A stretch of 64,000 nucleotides of DNA from UBA6918 sp040754425 (GCA_040754425.1 JBFMCR010000032.1:21015-85014), one strand, 5' to 3'; shown: positions 1-9,086, counted from the stretch's first letter. Program-made: numbers and translations. Notes: generated from the letters alone by a model not told the origin.

Positions 1-902
1 ATCTCAACGATACGCTGTCTTCCGCCGTCGGCGTTTCCTACGTCAACGACTTCGTGCGGCAGGGGCGCATTCTCAAGGTGCAGATGCAGGCCGATGCCGA
101 TTTGCGCAAGTCGCCGGAAGACCTGATGAAGCTGCCGGTCAGGAACCGTGCCGGCAGGATCGTGCTGCTCTCCGAGATCGCCACGCCAAAATGGACCGTG
201 GGTCTGCCCAAGCTCGACCGCTACAACGGCAACCCTTCGGTGAAAATCGCAGGCGGGCCGGCGCCCGGCAATTCCACCGGCGACGCCATGCTGGCCATGG
301 AAGAAATCGCCGCCAAGCTGCCGCCGGGCTTCGGCTTCGAATGGTCGAGCACATCCTACGAGGAGCGCCTTGCGGGTGCGCAGGCGCCCATGCTGTTCGC
401 GCTATCGCTGCTGGTGGTGTTCCTGGCGCTGGCCGCACTGTACGAAAGCTGGACGATTCCGGTGGCCGTCGTCATGGCCGTGCCGCTCGGCATCCTCGGC
501 GCGGTGCTGGCCGTCATGCTGCGCGACCTGCCCAATGACGTGTTCTTTAAAGTGGGATTGATCGCGATCATCGGTCTGTCGGCGAAGAACGCCATCCTCA
601 TCATCGAGTTCGCACTTCAGCAGATGCGGGAAGGCAAGGAGCTCGTCGCCGCCACATTGGAAGCCTGCCGCATGCGCCTGCGCCCCATCCTCATGACCAG
701 CTTCGCCTTCATGCTGGGCGTGATGCCGCTCGCCATCTCCAGCGGCGCCGGCGCCGCCAGCCGACATGCGGTCGGCACCGGCGTGGTCGGCGGCATGTTC
801 ACCGCAACCGTGCTCGCGATTTTCTTCGTGCCGGTGTTCTTCGTGGTGGTGCGCAGGCTGTTCCCCGCCAAACCTCCGCGTGAGGAAATGAACCATGAGT
901 AA
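1..902 (+). CDS. RND multidrug efflux permease, C-terminal part (AcrB/MexB family)
   Basis: Inner-membrane proton-driven pump of a tripartite efflux system; only the last ~300 residues are in the window, and the frame is open from base 3. The visible part starts in the second porter domain (TLSSAVGVSYVND), runs through the docking-type segment VQMQADADLRKSPEDLMKL, and ends with the hydrophobic helices typical of TM8-12, including VGLIAIIGLSAKNAILIIEF and the RPILMTSFAF segment that are highly conserved in HAE1-type RND pumps. The stop codon overlaps the start of the downstream outer-membrane factor gene by 8 bp, as expected for an efflux operon. Substrate cannot be told from this fragment. 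Confidence 0.95.
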   Translation, partial: LNDTLSSAVGVSYVNDFVRQGRILKVQMQADADLRKSPEDLMKLPVRNRAGRIVLLSEIATPKWTVGLPKLDRYNGNPSVKIAGGPAPGNSTGDAMLAMEEIAAKLPPGFGFEWSSTSYEERLAGAQAPMLFALSLLVVFLALAALYESWTIPVAVVMAVPLGILGAVLAVMLRDLPNDVFFKVGLIAIIGLSAKNAILIIEFALQQMREGKELVAATLEACRMRLRPILMTSFAFMLGVMPLAISSGAGAASRHAVGTGVVGGMFTATVLAIFFVPVFFVVVRRLFPAKPPREEMNHE

Positions 903-2301
903 AAACCGTTTTCCCGCTTCACGCGCCTCTGCCATCCGCCTCGGCGCATCCTTCGCCGCCGCGGCGATGCTGGCCGGCTGCTCGATGATCCCCGAGCTCA
1001 AGCTGCCGGCGGCACCGGTACCTCAGCAGTTTGCCAATGTTCCCGACAGCGGCATCGCGCCGCCGTCGTGGCGCGAATACTATGCCGATCCCGCGCTGCA
1101 TGCGCTGATCGAGGCCGCACTCGAACACAACCGCGACATGCGGATCGCACTGGCGCGGGTCGAGGAAGCGCGCGCGCTGGCCGGCATCGCCCGCGCCGAC
1201 CGCTTCCCCACTCTGGACGCACAAGCCTCGGCGAACCGGAGCCGCACGCCGGCGGATCTTTCCGCCACCGGGCGCGCACGCACCGGCAGCCGCTACGACC
1301 TGGGCCTGGGCGTCACTTCCTTCGAGCTCGATTTCTGGGGCCGCGTGGCGGCGCTGAACGAAGCCGCGCTCGCCCAGTACCTCGCCAGCGGGGAAGCGGC
1401 GAAAAGCTTCCGCGTGAGCCTGATCGGCGATGTCGCCGACACCTGGTACCAGCTGACCGAACTGGCCGAGCGCGAGCGCCTGGCGAACGATACCCTGAAC
1501 AGCCGCAGGGAAAGCCTGGAACTCATCCGCAAGCGGCGCGACGCGGGGCTGGCCACCGAGCTCGAGGTGCTGGCCGCGGAAAGCCTGGCCGAATCGGTAC
1601 GCGGCCAATGGGCGGAACTGAAGCGACAGCGCATGCAGACGGAAAACGCGCTCAGGCTGCTCACCGGCATGGCGGCGCCGCTGCCTGCGACGACGGCGCT
1701 CGTGAACCAGCCGAAGCTGGCGGCCATCGCCCCCGGCCTGCCCTCGGAAGTGCTATTGAAACGCCCGGACGTGCGCGCCGCCGAACAGCGCCTCGTCGCC
1801 GCCAACGCCAGCATCGGCGCTGCGCGCGCCGCCTTCTTTCCGCGCATTTCGCTGACCGGCAGTTTCGGCACCGCGAGCAGCGACCTGTCCGGTCTGTTCG
1901 ATTCAGGCAGCGGCGCCTGGCTGTTCAACCCCGTGGTGAAACTGCCGCTGTTCGACGCCGGCCGCAATCAGGCCAACCTCGACCTCGCCGAGGCACGCAA
2001 GACCATGGCCGTGGCCGACTATGAAAAAACCATCCAGCAGGCCTTCCGCGAAGTGGCCGACGCGCTTGCCGCGCTCTCGACTTACGGCGAACAGCTCTCG
2101 GCGCAGCAGGCCAACCTGCAGGCGCAGCAGGCGCGGCTCGAACGCGTGAAGGCGCGCGCCGAGACCGGCATCGCCAGCTATCTGGAAGTGCTCGACGCCA
2201 GCCGCGAGGCCTTCGCCGCCGAGCAGACACTGGCGACAACCCGGCGCCAGGCGCTCGCCAGCCAGGTCGCGCTGTTCAGAGCCCTGGGCGGCGGGGAATA
2301 G
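895..2301 (+). CDS. Outer-membrane efflux lipoprotein (OprM/NodT family)
   Basis: Outer-membrane channel of the RND efflux system, 468 residues, a normal length for this family. The N-terminus is a lipoprotein signal with positive charges, a hydrophobic stretch and the lipobox LAGC, so the mature protein should be lipid-anchored at about Cys29. Two OEP repeats follow, with the usual coiled-coil-rich helices; LLKRPDVRAAEQRLVAANASI in the second half is the family signature. The ATG at 895 lies inside the end of the pump gene (8-bp overlap), suggesting translational coupling. It is the last gene of the operon; a short GC hairpin lies about 40 bp downstream. Confidence 0.95.
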   Translation: MSKNRFPASRASAIRLGASFAAAAMLAGCSMIPELKLPAAPVPQQFANVPDSGIAPPSWREYYADPALHALIEAALEHNRDMRIALARVEEARALAGIARADRFPTLDAQASANRSRTPADLSATGRARTGSRYDLGLGVTSFELDFWGRVAALNEAALAQYLASGEAAKSFRVSLIGDVADTWYQLTELAERERLANDTLNSRRESLELIRKRRDAGLATELEVLAAESLAESVRGQWAELKRQRMQTENALRLLTGMAAPLPATTALVNQPKLAAIAPGLPSEVLLKRPDVRAAEQRLVAANASIGAARAAFFPRISLTGSFGTASSDLSGLFDSGSGAWLFNPVVKLPLFDAGRNQANLDLAEARKTMAVADYEKTIQQAFREVADALAALSTYGEQLSAQQANLQAQQARLERVKARAETGIASYLEVLDASREAFAAEQTLATTRRQALASQVALFRALGGGE

Positions 2302-2339
2302 CCCTTAACGTAAAACAGCGCGAAGCGTTTTCTCGCCCC

Positions 2340-2356
2340 CTCTCCCACGGGGAGAG
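2340..2356. terminator. GC hairpin after efflux operon
   Basis: A 7-bp perfect stem (CTCTCCC / GGGAGAG) with a 3-nt loop lies 40 bp past the efflux operon stop. No T-run follows on either strand, so it is a weak terminator candidate; it may instead be part of a dispersed GGGAGAG-type hairpin repeat. Confidence 0.35.
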
Positions 2357-2364
2357 TGCCGGGG

Positions 2365-2923
2365 CTAGCCCGGATATTTCATCAGATCGCGGGATGGTGG
2401 CGAGTCACTGCGAGCAGATTTGCGCATCCCGCGCCAAGCCAATAGCGCGACCGCGAAGGGCGGAGCAGCACCTTGCGCAGCAAGGTGCGACCCCGTAGCG
2501 GGATGCAGGCGCCCGTGGCGCGGTCGCTCGGCATCCCCGCTACCCGATCCCCGCTTTCGTGGGGTCCCTCGGGCTACGCTTTAGGGCGGCCCTATGGCCG
2601 CTGCGCTCGAAACTCGCCCCAAGGCGCCGCTTGCGCGGGCTCGTTTTGGGGCGAAGCGGGGGTGCGAAGCTGCCGCAAATTGGCCGCCGAGGCTCGCGTA
2701 ACGTCGCCTCGGTACGTGCGCAGTGAAGCGAGCCATAGGGCAGCGCAGCGGGCGTGTGCGCGAGCCCGTGTTCGCCTGCGCTGCCCACGTGCCGAGGGGC
2801 TACGCTACGGCGCTGCCCCGCGAAGGCCGGCGGTACAAATCGGATTTCGGACTGATTGCGCGCAAAGCTTCTCATGCGCTTTTCCGTCCTATTCGGGGCC
2901 GGTCTGGTGAAATATCCGGGCTA
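2365..2923. repeat. 558-bp structured repeat with 20-bp inverted ends, MITE-like
   Basis: The left end TAGCCCGGATATTTCATCAG (2366-2385) is matched by the right end CTGGTGAAATATCCGGGCTA (2904-2923); the reverse complements agree at 19 of 20 positions. The interior is GC-rich and full of smaller palindromes, for example GCACCTTGC/GCAAGGTGC near 2470-2490, and has no convincing coding sequence: the open frame inside (2473-2910) is compositionally odd and matches nothing I know. The right end touches an integrase remnant. Behaviour as a non-autonomous mobile or integron-like element is inferred from the ends only. Confidence 0.6.
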
Positions 2924-2925
2924 AA

Positions 2926-3033
2926 TCGCCTCATGTTTCTAACCGTCAGTACGCCCGCATCGTGCATCAGTGGGTTGCAGCCATCGGACTCGATTCGACG
3001 GTCTATGGCACGCACACCATGCGGCGAACCAAG
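2926..3033 (+). pseudogene. Tyrosine recombinase (phage integrase) remnant
   Basis: In frame 1 the sequence reads SPHVSNRQYARIVHQWVAAI, followed by GLDSTVYGTHTMRRTK, an almost consensus match to the C-terminal catalytic part of small tyrosine integrases, including the H-x-x-R box in HTMRRTK. Similarity starts a few bases after the right end of the inverted repeat element and stops at the RRTK motif; the expected LLGHTKLESTVRYLG part with the catalytic tyrosine is absent, and the frame runs into the tail of the phosphoesterase gene on the other strand. It is therefore a truncated scar of an integration event and not a functional gene. Confidence 0.8.
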
Positions 3034-3047
3034 AACCCGATGGCACG

Positions 3048-4154
3048 TCATTTGTTTGCGCTTCTTATGGTGATCAGCGCGATCTCCGGCGGCGCGAACA
3101 GGCGGATGGGCGGCCCCCAGGTGCCGGCGCCGCGGCTGACATAGAGCTTGCGGCCATCGGCCAGTTCGGTGAGGCCGGTGCGGAACTTGTAGGCCAGGCG
3201 CGTGAGATAGACGAAAGGATAGATCTGCCCGCCATGGACATGGCCCGAGAGCTGCAGGTCGAAGCGGCTGTCGTCGTCCACCAGCGGCTGATGCTTGAGC
3301 AGGACGACGAAATCGTCTGCGCCGGCCGGGGCAAGCGCTTGGGCTTCCTGCGCCCTGGTTTGCTGCAAGGACCCGGTCACCGCCGGATCGTCCACCCCCG
3401 CCAGCACGATGCCGCCCGCACGCACCGCCTCGCCGCGCAGCACGGTGAAGCCCGCCTCGCGCAGAAAGCGCAGCGAGGTGTCGAGACCGACATAGTATTC
3501 GTGGTTGCCGGTGACGGCGTAGGCGCCGAGCGGCGGCTTGTAGGCGCGCAGACGACGCGCCAACGCGGGGAAATCATCGCCCTGGCCGTCGACGATGTCG
3601 CCGGTCGCCACGACGATGTCGGGCTGCAATTCGGCCAGTTTCGGCAGGATGCGGTCCAGCAGCCGCCTGCCCTGCATGATGCCGAGGTGGAGGTCGGAAA
3701 TCTGCGCGATGCTGACGCGGCCATTCGCCAGCCTGGGCGTGACGATGTCGATTTTTTCGATGCGGATATGGCGCGCCTCGAAGAAACCGTAGACCAGCAG
3801 CATGAGAGACAGCATGGCCACGATGCGCAGCGTCCATTGCGGTGTCAGCGGCCAGGCCCCCTTCAGCGGGCTGGCAAGAATGAAGCCCAGGTCGAACAGG
3901 AGACCCACGCAGACGAACAGGAACACATAGGCCATCCACCCATAGCTCGTCCAGGCAGCGATGGCGGCGGCGCGGTGCCAGCCCTGCCTTTCCATGAACC
4001 AGACCAGGAGCGGCGCAAAGCTCAGGATGACGCCCGCGGCGATGAGGGTGGCGGAAAGCCCCCACGAGTGCGGGCAGGCGAACCATATCTTGCCGGCGAG
4101 ATAAAAATGCATGGCCGCGTAGACCAGCAGGAACATGGCGATGAAGGTCAGCAT
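3048..4154 (-). CDS. Membrane-anchored metallophosphoesterase (YkuE/YaeI-like)
   Basis: Predicted 368 residues. The ATG at 4154 (MLTFIAMFLLVYAAMHFY) was chosen over an upstream one because it begins at the first hydrophobic helix and has AGGG about 9 nt upstream. The first ~150 residues form about four transmembrane helices. The rest is a calcineurin-like phosphoesterase domain with all metal-binding motifs: ISDLHLG (D-x-H), GDIVDG, GNHEYY, a HQP motif and SGHVHGGQIYP. Relatives act on cyclic nucleotides, UDP-diacylglucosamine or other phosphoesters at the membrane; the substrate here is unknown. The last codons lie beside the integrase scar, so the extreme C-terminus may have been altered. 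Confidence 0.88.
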   Translation of the reverse strand: MLTFIAMFLLVYAAMHFYLAGKIWFACPHSWGLSATLIAAGVILSFAPLLVWFMERQGWHRAAAIAAWTSYGWMAYVFLFVCVGLLFDLGFILASPLKGAWPLTPQWTLRIVAMLSLMLLVYGFFEARHIRIEKIDIVTPRLANGRVSIAQISDLHLGIMQGRRLLDRILPKLAELQPDIVVATGDIVDGQGDDFPALARRLRAYKPPLGAYAVTGNHEYYVGLDTSLRFLREAGFTVLRGEAVRAGGIVLAGVDDPAVTGSLQQTRAQEAQALAPAGADDFVVLLKHQPLVDDDSRFDLQLSGHVHGGQIYPFVYLTRLAYKFRTGLTELADGRKLYVSRGAGTWGPPIRLFAPPEIALITIRSANK

Positions 4155-4376
4155 CGTGTCGCCCTGGTGAAGAAGCACTCGTACGGCATTTTCCTGTTGA
4201 TCCGAAACAAACGGGACTGCAGCCTGCCGCCATGAGCGGTCATTGCTGGCCGGGCGGGAGAATGAGGACAGTTTTACACGATTTCGGGGCGCATGGTGGA
4301 CTTGTGCCGCGAGAAAGCGGGAGAAAACGCTCCGCTCCCCCGGCGCGGCAGTCGGCCTCAAGTCCCCGACAGGCTG

Positions 4377-6767
4377 CTAGCCTCCGGTCTTCGGCCAGGT
4401 CCAGGCGGCGATGTCGGGCCGGTCCACGCCGTGCGCGTAGGCGTATTCGAGGCAGTCGGCCTGCTCGTTCCGCAGCCGCTGTTTGACGTGGGCCCCGGCC
4501 ACCAGCAGCCCGGGCACACGGTTGATGACATCGATGGCCAGGCTGAAGCGGTCGATCTCGTTGCGAATGGCAAGCTCCAGCGGCGTGTTGATGTGTCCCT
4601 TCTCCTTGTAGCCGCGCACGTGCAGGTTGCGGTGGTTGGTGCGCCGGTAGGCCAGGCGATGGATCAGCCAGGGGTAGCCGTGGAAGTTGAAGATGACGGG
4701 CCGGTCCACGGTGAAGAGGCTGTCGAAGTCTCGGTCCGAGAGGCCATGCGGGTGCTCGCTCTCCGGCGTCATGCGGTAGAGGTCGACGACGTTGACGAAG
4801 CGGATCCTGAGCGCCGGGAAGGCTTCGCGCAGCATGCACACCGCGGCCAGGGCCTCCTGGGTCGGCACATCGCCGCAGGCGGCCAGCACCACGTCGGGTT
4901 CCGTGCCCTCGTCGTTGCTCGCCCAGTCCCAGATGCCGATGCCCTGGGCGCAGTGGCGGATGGCCGCCTCGCGATCCAGGTACTGCAGGTGCTCCTGCTT
5001 GTCGCAGACGATGATGTTGACGTTGTCGGTGCTCCTCAGACAGTGGTCGGCCACGGCGAGCAGGCAGTTGGCGTCGGGCGGCAGGTAGATGCGGGTAACC
5101 TCGGGGTTCTTGTTCACCACCACGTCCAGGAAGCCGGGGTCCTGGTGGGTGAAACCGTTGTGGTCCTGGCGCCAGACGGTGGAGGTGATGAGCAGGTTGA
5201 GGCTGGACACCGGCGCCCGCCATGCCACTTCCCTGGACATGGTGAGCCACTTGGCATGCTGGTTGAACATGGAGTCGATGATATGGACGAAGGCTTCGTA
5301 GGTGGAGAAGAAGCCGTGCCGGCCGGTAAGCAGATAGCCTTCCAGCCAGCCCTCCAGGGTGTGCTCGGAGAGCAGCTCCATGACCCGGCCGTCCGGGGCG
5401 AGCTCGCCGCCGTCGGCGTCCTCCGGGCGCATCTGGGCAAGCCAGGTCTTCCTGCTCGCCTCATACACGGCGTCGAGGCGGTTGGAGGCGGTCTCGTCCG
5501 GGCCGAAGACGCGGAAGTTGTCCGGATTCTGGCGCAGAATGTCGCGCAGGAACGCCCCCAGGGGCCGGGTGTTGCCGACGCGGGCCGCGCCCGGAGCTTC
5601 CACCGCCACCGCGTAGGCACGGAAGTCGGGCAGGTGCAGCGCCCGGCGCAAGAGCCCGCCGTTGGCATGGGGGTTGGCGCTCATGCGCCGGCTGCCCTTG
5701 GGCGCGAGGGCCTTGAGTTCGAGGCGCAATCGCCCGGCCGCGTCGAAAAGATCTTCCGGCCGGTAGCTTTTGAGCCAGGCATCGAGCTGCGCGAGGCGCC
5801 CGGCATCCTCCCGCACCCCGGCAAGCGGCACCTGGTGGGCGCGCCAGGTGCCTTCGACGCGGTGGCCGTCGACCGTCTTCGGGCCGGTCCAGCCCTTGGG
5901 GGCCCTGAGCACGATCATGGGCCAGCGCGGCCGGGCGGTCTCGCCCGACGCGCGCGCCTGCGCCTGGATCGCGCGGATCGCCGCGTAGCTGTCATCGAGA
6001 GCGGCGGCCATCGCCCGATGCATGGCCATGGGCTCCTCGCCCTCGACGAAATGGGGTGCCCAGCCGTAGCCGCGGAGCAGGGCTTCCAGCTCGTCGCGGG
6101 GGATGCGGGCGAGCACCGTGGGGTTGGCGATCTTGTAGCCGTTGAGACTGAGGATGGGCAGCACCGCGCCATCGCGCACCGGATTGAGGAACTTGTTGGA
6201 ATGCCAGGCGGTGGCGAGCGGCCCGGTCTCCGCCTCGCCGTCGCCCACCATCACCGCGACCAGCAGGTCCGGGTTGTCGAAGGCGGCGCCGAAGGCGTGC
6301 GCGAGCGAATAGCCCAGCTCGCCGCCCTCGTGGATGGAGCCCGGGGTCTCCGGCGTGCAGTGGCTGCCGATGCCGCCGGGGAAGGAGAACTCCTTCAAGA
6401 AACGCCGCAGGCCGGCCTCGTCCTCGCCCTTTTCCGGATAGACCTCCGAATAGGTGCCCTCCAGCCAGGCCGGGGCGAGGACCCCTGGCGCGCCGTGGCC
6501 GGGTCCGGCCAGGAAGATGGCGTCGAGGTCGTGTTTGACGATCAGCCGGTTGAGATGGACGTAGGCGAAGGCGAGCGCCGGGCTCGCACCCCAGTGGCCC
6601 AGGAGCCGCTCCTTGATATGCTCGGGCCTTAGCGGCTCGCGCAACAGCGGGTTGTCCTGCAGATAGATCATGCCCGCGGCAAGGTAATTGCAGGCGCGCC
6701 AGAAGGCATGCAGGCGCTCCAGTTCCTCGTTTTGCAGCGGGGTACTGCTTTCGTTCATGGTGTCCAT
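4377..6767 (-). CDS. xfp: Xylulose-5-phosphate/fructose-6-phosphate phosphoketolase
   Basis: Thiamine-diphosphate enzyme that splits xylulose 5-phosphate or fructose 6-phosphate with phosphate into acetyl phosphate plus glyceraldehyde 3-phosphate or erythrose 4-phosphate. About 796 residues, the usual family length. Visible marks include GPGHGAPG in the N-terminal domain, the ThDP-pyrophosphate motif VGDGEAETGPLA and the conserved LSLNGYKIANPT segment; XFP N-terminal, central and C-terminal domains follow in order. Start is either 6767 (MDTMNESS) or 6758 (MNESS); neither has a strong ribosome site. It lies 77 nt downstream of ackA, so the two enzymes can form a pathway from sugar phosphate to acetate with ATP formation. 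Confidence 0.95.
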   Translation of the reverse strand: MDTMNESSTPLQNEELERLHAFWRACNYLAAGMIYLQDNPLLREPLRPEHIKERLLGHWGASPALAFAYVHLNRLIVKHDLDAIFLAGPGHGAPGVLAPAWLEGTYSEVYPEKGEDEAGLRRFLKEFSFPGGIGSHCTPETPGSIHEGGELGYSLAHAFGAAFDNPDLLVAVMVGDGEAETGPLATAWHSNKFLNPVRDGAVLPILSLNGYKIANPTVLARIPRDELEALLRGYGWAPHFVEGEEPMAMHRAMAAALDDSYAAIRAIQAQARASGETARPRWPMIVLRAPKGWTGPKTVDGHRVEGTWRAHQVPLAGVREDAGRLAQLDAWLKSYRPEDLFDAAGRLRLELKALAPKGSRRMSANPHANGGLLRRALHLPDFRAYAVAVEAPGAARVGNTRPLGAFLRDILRQNPDNFRVFGPDETASNRLDAVYEASRKTWLAQMRPEDADGGELAPDGRVMELLSEHTLEGWLEGYLLTGRHGFFSTYEAFVHIIDSMFNQHAKWLTMSREVAWRAPVSSLNLLITSTVWRQDHNGFTHQDPGFLDVVVNKNPEVTRIYLPPDANCLLAVADHCLRSTDNVNIIVCDKQEHLQYLDREAAIRHCAQGIGIWDWASNDEGTEPDVVLAACGDVPTQEALAAVCMLREAFPALRIRFVNVVDLYRMTPESEHPHGLSDRDFDSLFTVDRPVIFNFHGYPWLIHRLAYRRTNHRNLHVRGYKEKGHINTPLELAIRNEIDRFSLAIDVINRVPGLLVAGAHVKQRLRNEQADCLEYAYAHGVDRPDIAAWTWPKTGG

Positions 6768-6844
6768 GCGCGTCCCGGGACAAAGGTTGGGCGGCCGTGC
6801 TGGCCGCAAGCTTGCAGTAATTAGAGTATAGGCAGGCGGATATT

Positions 6845-8032
6845 TCAGCGGGGTGAAGCGGCGCCCAGCGCATGGGTGTGGCGCGCGATGACGCGTTCTT
6901 CGTCGGTGGGGATCACCCAGGCGGAGACCGCGCTGTGCGCGCGGCTGATGCGCGGCCCGTGCGCCATGTTGGCCTCGGCGTCGAGCGCCAGGCCGAGCCA
7001 GGCGAGATGCCCGCAGATGCGCGCGCGCACCGGCGCGGCGTGCTCGCCGATGCCGGCGGTGAAGACCAAAGCGTCCAGGCCGCCGAGGGCCGTCGCCAGC
7101 GAGCCGACGGCCCTGGCCGCGTGATAGGCGAAGTGCGCCACGGCGGCCTGCGCCGCAGGCGTGCCGCTTTCGAGCAGCCGGCGCATGTCGGAGCTTTCGC
7201 CGGACAGGCCGAGCAGGCCGGAGCGCTTGTGCAGCAACTCGGACACCGCGCCAAGATCCATTCCGCGCTCGCGCATGAGATAGAGCGGAACCGCCGGATC
7301 GATGGCGCCGCAGCGCGTGCCCATGGGCAGGCCGTCGAGCGGGGTGAAGCTCATGGTGGTCTCGACGCTGCGCCGGTTGCGCATGGCGCACAGGCTGGCG
7401 CCATTGCCCAGGTGGGCGACGATCACCCGGCCCTCGGCCAGTTCCCCGAGATGCCTGGGCAGCGCCGAGGCGATGTATTCGTAGGACAGGCCATGAAAAC
7501 CATAGCGGCGCACCCCGGCATCGTGCAGTTCGCGCGGCAGGGCGAAGCGCTGAGCCAGGTCGGGCAGGGTACGGTGAAAGGCGGTGTCGAAACACGCGAT
7601 TTGCGGCAGATCGGGACGCGCCTCGATCAGCGCGCGGATGCCGGCCAGTCCGTGCGGCTGGTGCAGGGGGTCGATCGGCACCAGGCGCTCCAGCCTGGCC
7701 AGAACCTGCGCATCGATGCGCACCGGCGCGGCGTAGTCGGCGCCGCCGTGCACCACGCGGTGGCCTGCGGCGCGCAGCCTCTGGCCGTCCAGCCGCGGCT
7801 TTAGCCAATCGAGCAGCACCCGCATCGCCGCGGCATGGTCGGCGGCCGCCACCGGCGCGTCGATCCGCTCGGCGGCATGGGGCGCAAGCCCGATGCGCAT
7901 GCGGGCGGCGGCGCCGATCTCCTCGACGATGCCGCGGTAGACGGCCGCAAGGCGCTCCTCCGCGCCGACACGGTAGACGGCGAACTTGAGGCTGGAGGAG
8001 CCGGCGTTGAGGATGAGCAGGGCGTCGTCCAT
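6845..8032 (-). CDS. ackA: Acetate kinase
   Basis: Interconverts acetyl phosphate plus ADP and acetate plus ATP in the cytosol. 395 residues, normal for AckA. The family motifs are present: N-terminal ILNAGSSSLKFAVYR, CFDTAFHRTLP, YGFHGLSYEYIA, HLGNGASLCA and, near the end, VIPTDEERVIARHT. Upstream of xfp in the same direction, it would convert acetyl phosphate from phosphoketolase to acetate and ATP. The ATG at 8032 follows the stop of a small Cys-rich frame by three bases and has no evident ribosome site of its own, so translational coupling is possible. Confidence 0.95.
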   Translation of the reverse strand: MDDALLILNAGSSSLKFAVYRVGAEERLAAVYRGIVEEIGAAARMRIGLAPHAAERIDAPVAAADHAAAMRVLLDWLKPRLDGQRLRAAGHRVVHGGADYAAPVRIDAQVLARLERLVPIDPLHQPHGLAGIRALIEARPDLPQIACFDTAFHRTLPDLAQRFALPRELHDAGVRRYGFHGLSYEYIASALPRHLGELAEGRVIVAHLGNGASLCAMRNRRSVETTMSFTPLDGLPMGTRCGAIDPAVPLYLMRERGMDLGAVSELLHKRSGLLGLSGESSDMRRLLESGTPAAQAAVAHFAYHAARAVGSLATALGGLDALVFTAGIGEHAAPVRARICGHLAWLGLALDAEANMAHGPRISRAHSAVSAWVIPTDEERVIARHTHALGAASPR

Positions 8033-8035
8033 GGG

Positions 8036-8176
8036 CTAGCGTACCGGCAGGTCGCAGGAGGCGATGTCGTCGGCGCAGAAGCGGCCGAAGGGCGAGCAGC
8101 CGCGGCAGCACCCGCCCGCGAGCCGCAGGCGACCGGGCCGGGATGGGTAGCGGTGGTTTTGCGATGCCATACGCAT
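8036..8176 (-). CDS. Possible small Cys-rich protein upstream of ackA
   Basis: A 46-codon frame (44 if the second ATG at 8170 is used) ends 3 nt before the ackA start. The C-terminal half reads LAGGCCRGCSPFGRFCADD and ends ASCDLPVR, giving five cysteines in a spacing that could bind a metal or an Fe-S cluster. No clear ribosome site precedes either ATG, and I do not recognise the family. The evidence for expression is only its placement, the Cys pattern and the absence of a ribosome site for ackA. It could be a leader peptide coupling ackA translation or a chance frame. Confidence 0.35.
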   Translation of the reverse strand: MRMASQNHRYPSRPGRLRLAGGCCRGCSPFGRFCADDIASCDLPVR

Positions 8177-8472
8177 GACGGGGTTCGGGGGTTTCGGTTC
8201 AGGCCGGGCATGGAGATGTACCGCCGGCTTCTTGTTTTACATGGTAACAAACCCCGTGCGCGTCCGGCTTTGCCTCTCACCCTCCGGGCCCTGCCTCCGG
8301 TCCCCCTGCCCGCGGCGGGGCGGCGCGCAGAGGGCAGCGCGCGGTGGTTCGGCATTTGCGCCGATCGGGGACGGGCGGATCCCGCATGGCCGCTCGTGCT
8401 TGCCCGCTTTCGACTTCCGGTAATAACCTTGCGGGAAACTGGTCGGACACCGACAATGCAAAGGGACAGCAT

Positions 8473-9054
8473 ATGATGAAGAACATCGGCAAATACATCC
8501 TTACCGGCCTCGTCACCATGCTGCCGGTGATCCTCACGCTGTATCTGCTCTACTGGCTGGCGATATCCGCCGAAACCCTGCTGGGCGAACTGATCCCGCA
8601 GGAGATCTATTTTCCCGGCATGGGCGTCGCCGCAGCGCTGCTGGCGATGCTCGTCGTCGGCATGCTCATGCACACTCGGCCGATCAGGCAGCTTTTTCTG
8701 CGCGGCGAGCGCATCTTCTACCGGCTGCCGCTGGTGAAATCGATCTATGCCGCTTTTCGCGATTTCATGGATTATTTTTCGCCGGGAAGGAAAAAGGATT
8801 TCGAACAGGTCGTCACGGTAACGTTCGGGGACACCGGCATGCGCCTCATCGGCTTCGTCACCCAGGCCGACGATCAGTTGCCGGAGGACTTTCAGCGCGA
8901 TTACGTCATGGTCTACCTGCCCATGAGCTACATGATCGGAGGCTATGCCGTGCTGGTGCCGCGTGCGTCGGTGCAGCCCCTCAACATGAGCATGGAGGAA
9001 GCCATGCGCTACGTGCTGACCGCCGGCGTCACCCGCCTCTCGACGCCGCTATAG
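8473..9054 (+). CDS. DUF502 family membrane protein
   Basis: 193 residues beginning MMKNIGKYILTGLVTMLPVI, with purine-rich AAAGGGAC just upstream. Two transmembrane helices near the N-terminus (about residues 8-30 and 55-75) are followed by a soluble domain containing PLVKSIYAAFRDFMDYFS and VYLPMSYMIGGYAVLVPR, both characteristic of the DUF502 (COG2928) family. These proteins are widespread in bacteria and plants and their role is not firmly established. The gene is divergent from the ackA cluster and convergent with cnoX. The 296 bases upstream, between it and the small Cys-rich frame, contain no gene I can support. Confidence 0.88.
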   Translation: MMKNIGKYILTGLVTMLPVILTLYLLYWLAISAETLLGELIPQEIYFPGMGVAAALLAMLVVGMLMHTRPIRQLFLRGERIFYRLPLVKSIYAAFRDFMDYFSPGRKKDFEQVVTVTFGDTGMRLIGFVTQADDQLPEDFQRDYVMVYLPMSYMIGGYAVLVPRASVQPLNMSMEEAMRYVLTAGVTRLSTPL

Positions 9055-9086
9055 CCGCCCGCAGCCGTCGCCCGAACCTGCCAGGC

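Noticed and set aside
2473..2910. 145-codon open frame inside the 2.4-kb repeat
   Set aside because: Follows repeat palindromes, Arg/Ala/Pro-rich translation and no recognisable domain; no ribosome site.
4377..8111. A single open frame spanning xfp and an out-of-frame reading of ackA
   Set aside because: The first ~440 codons are an out-of-frame shadow of ackA; real xfp begins at 6767 or 6758.
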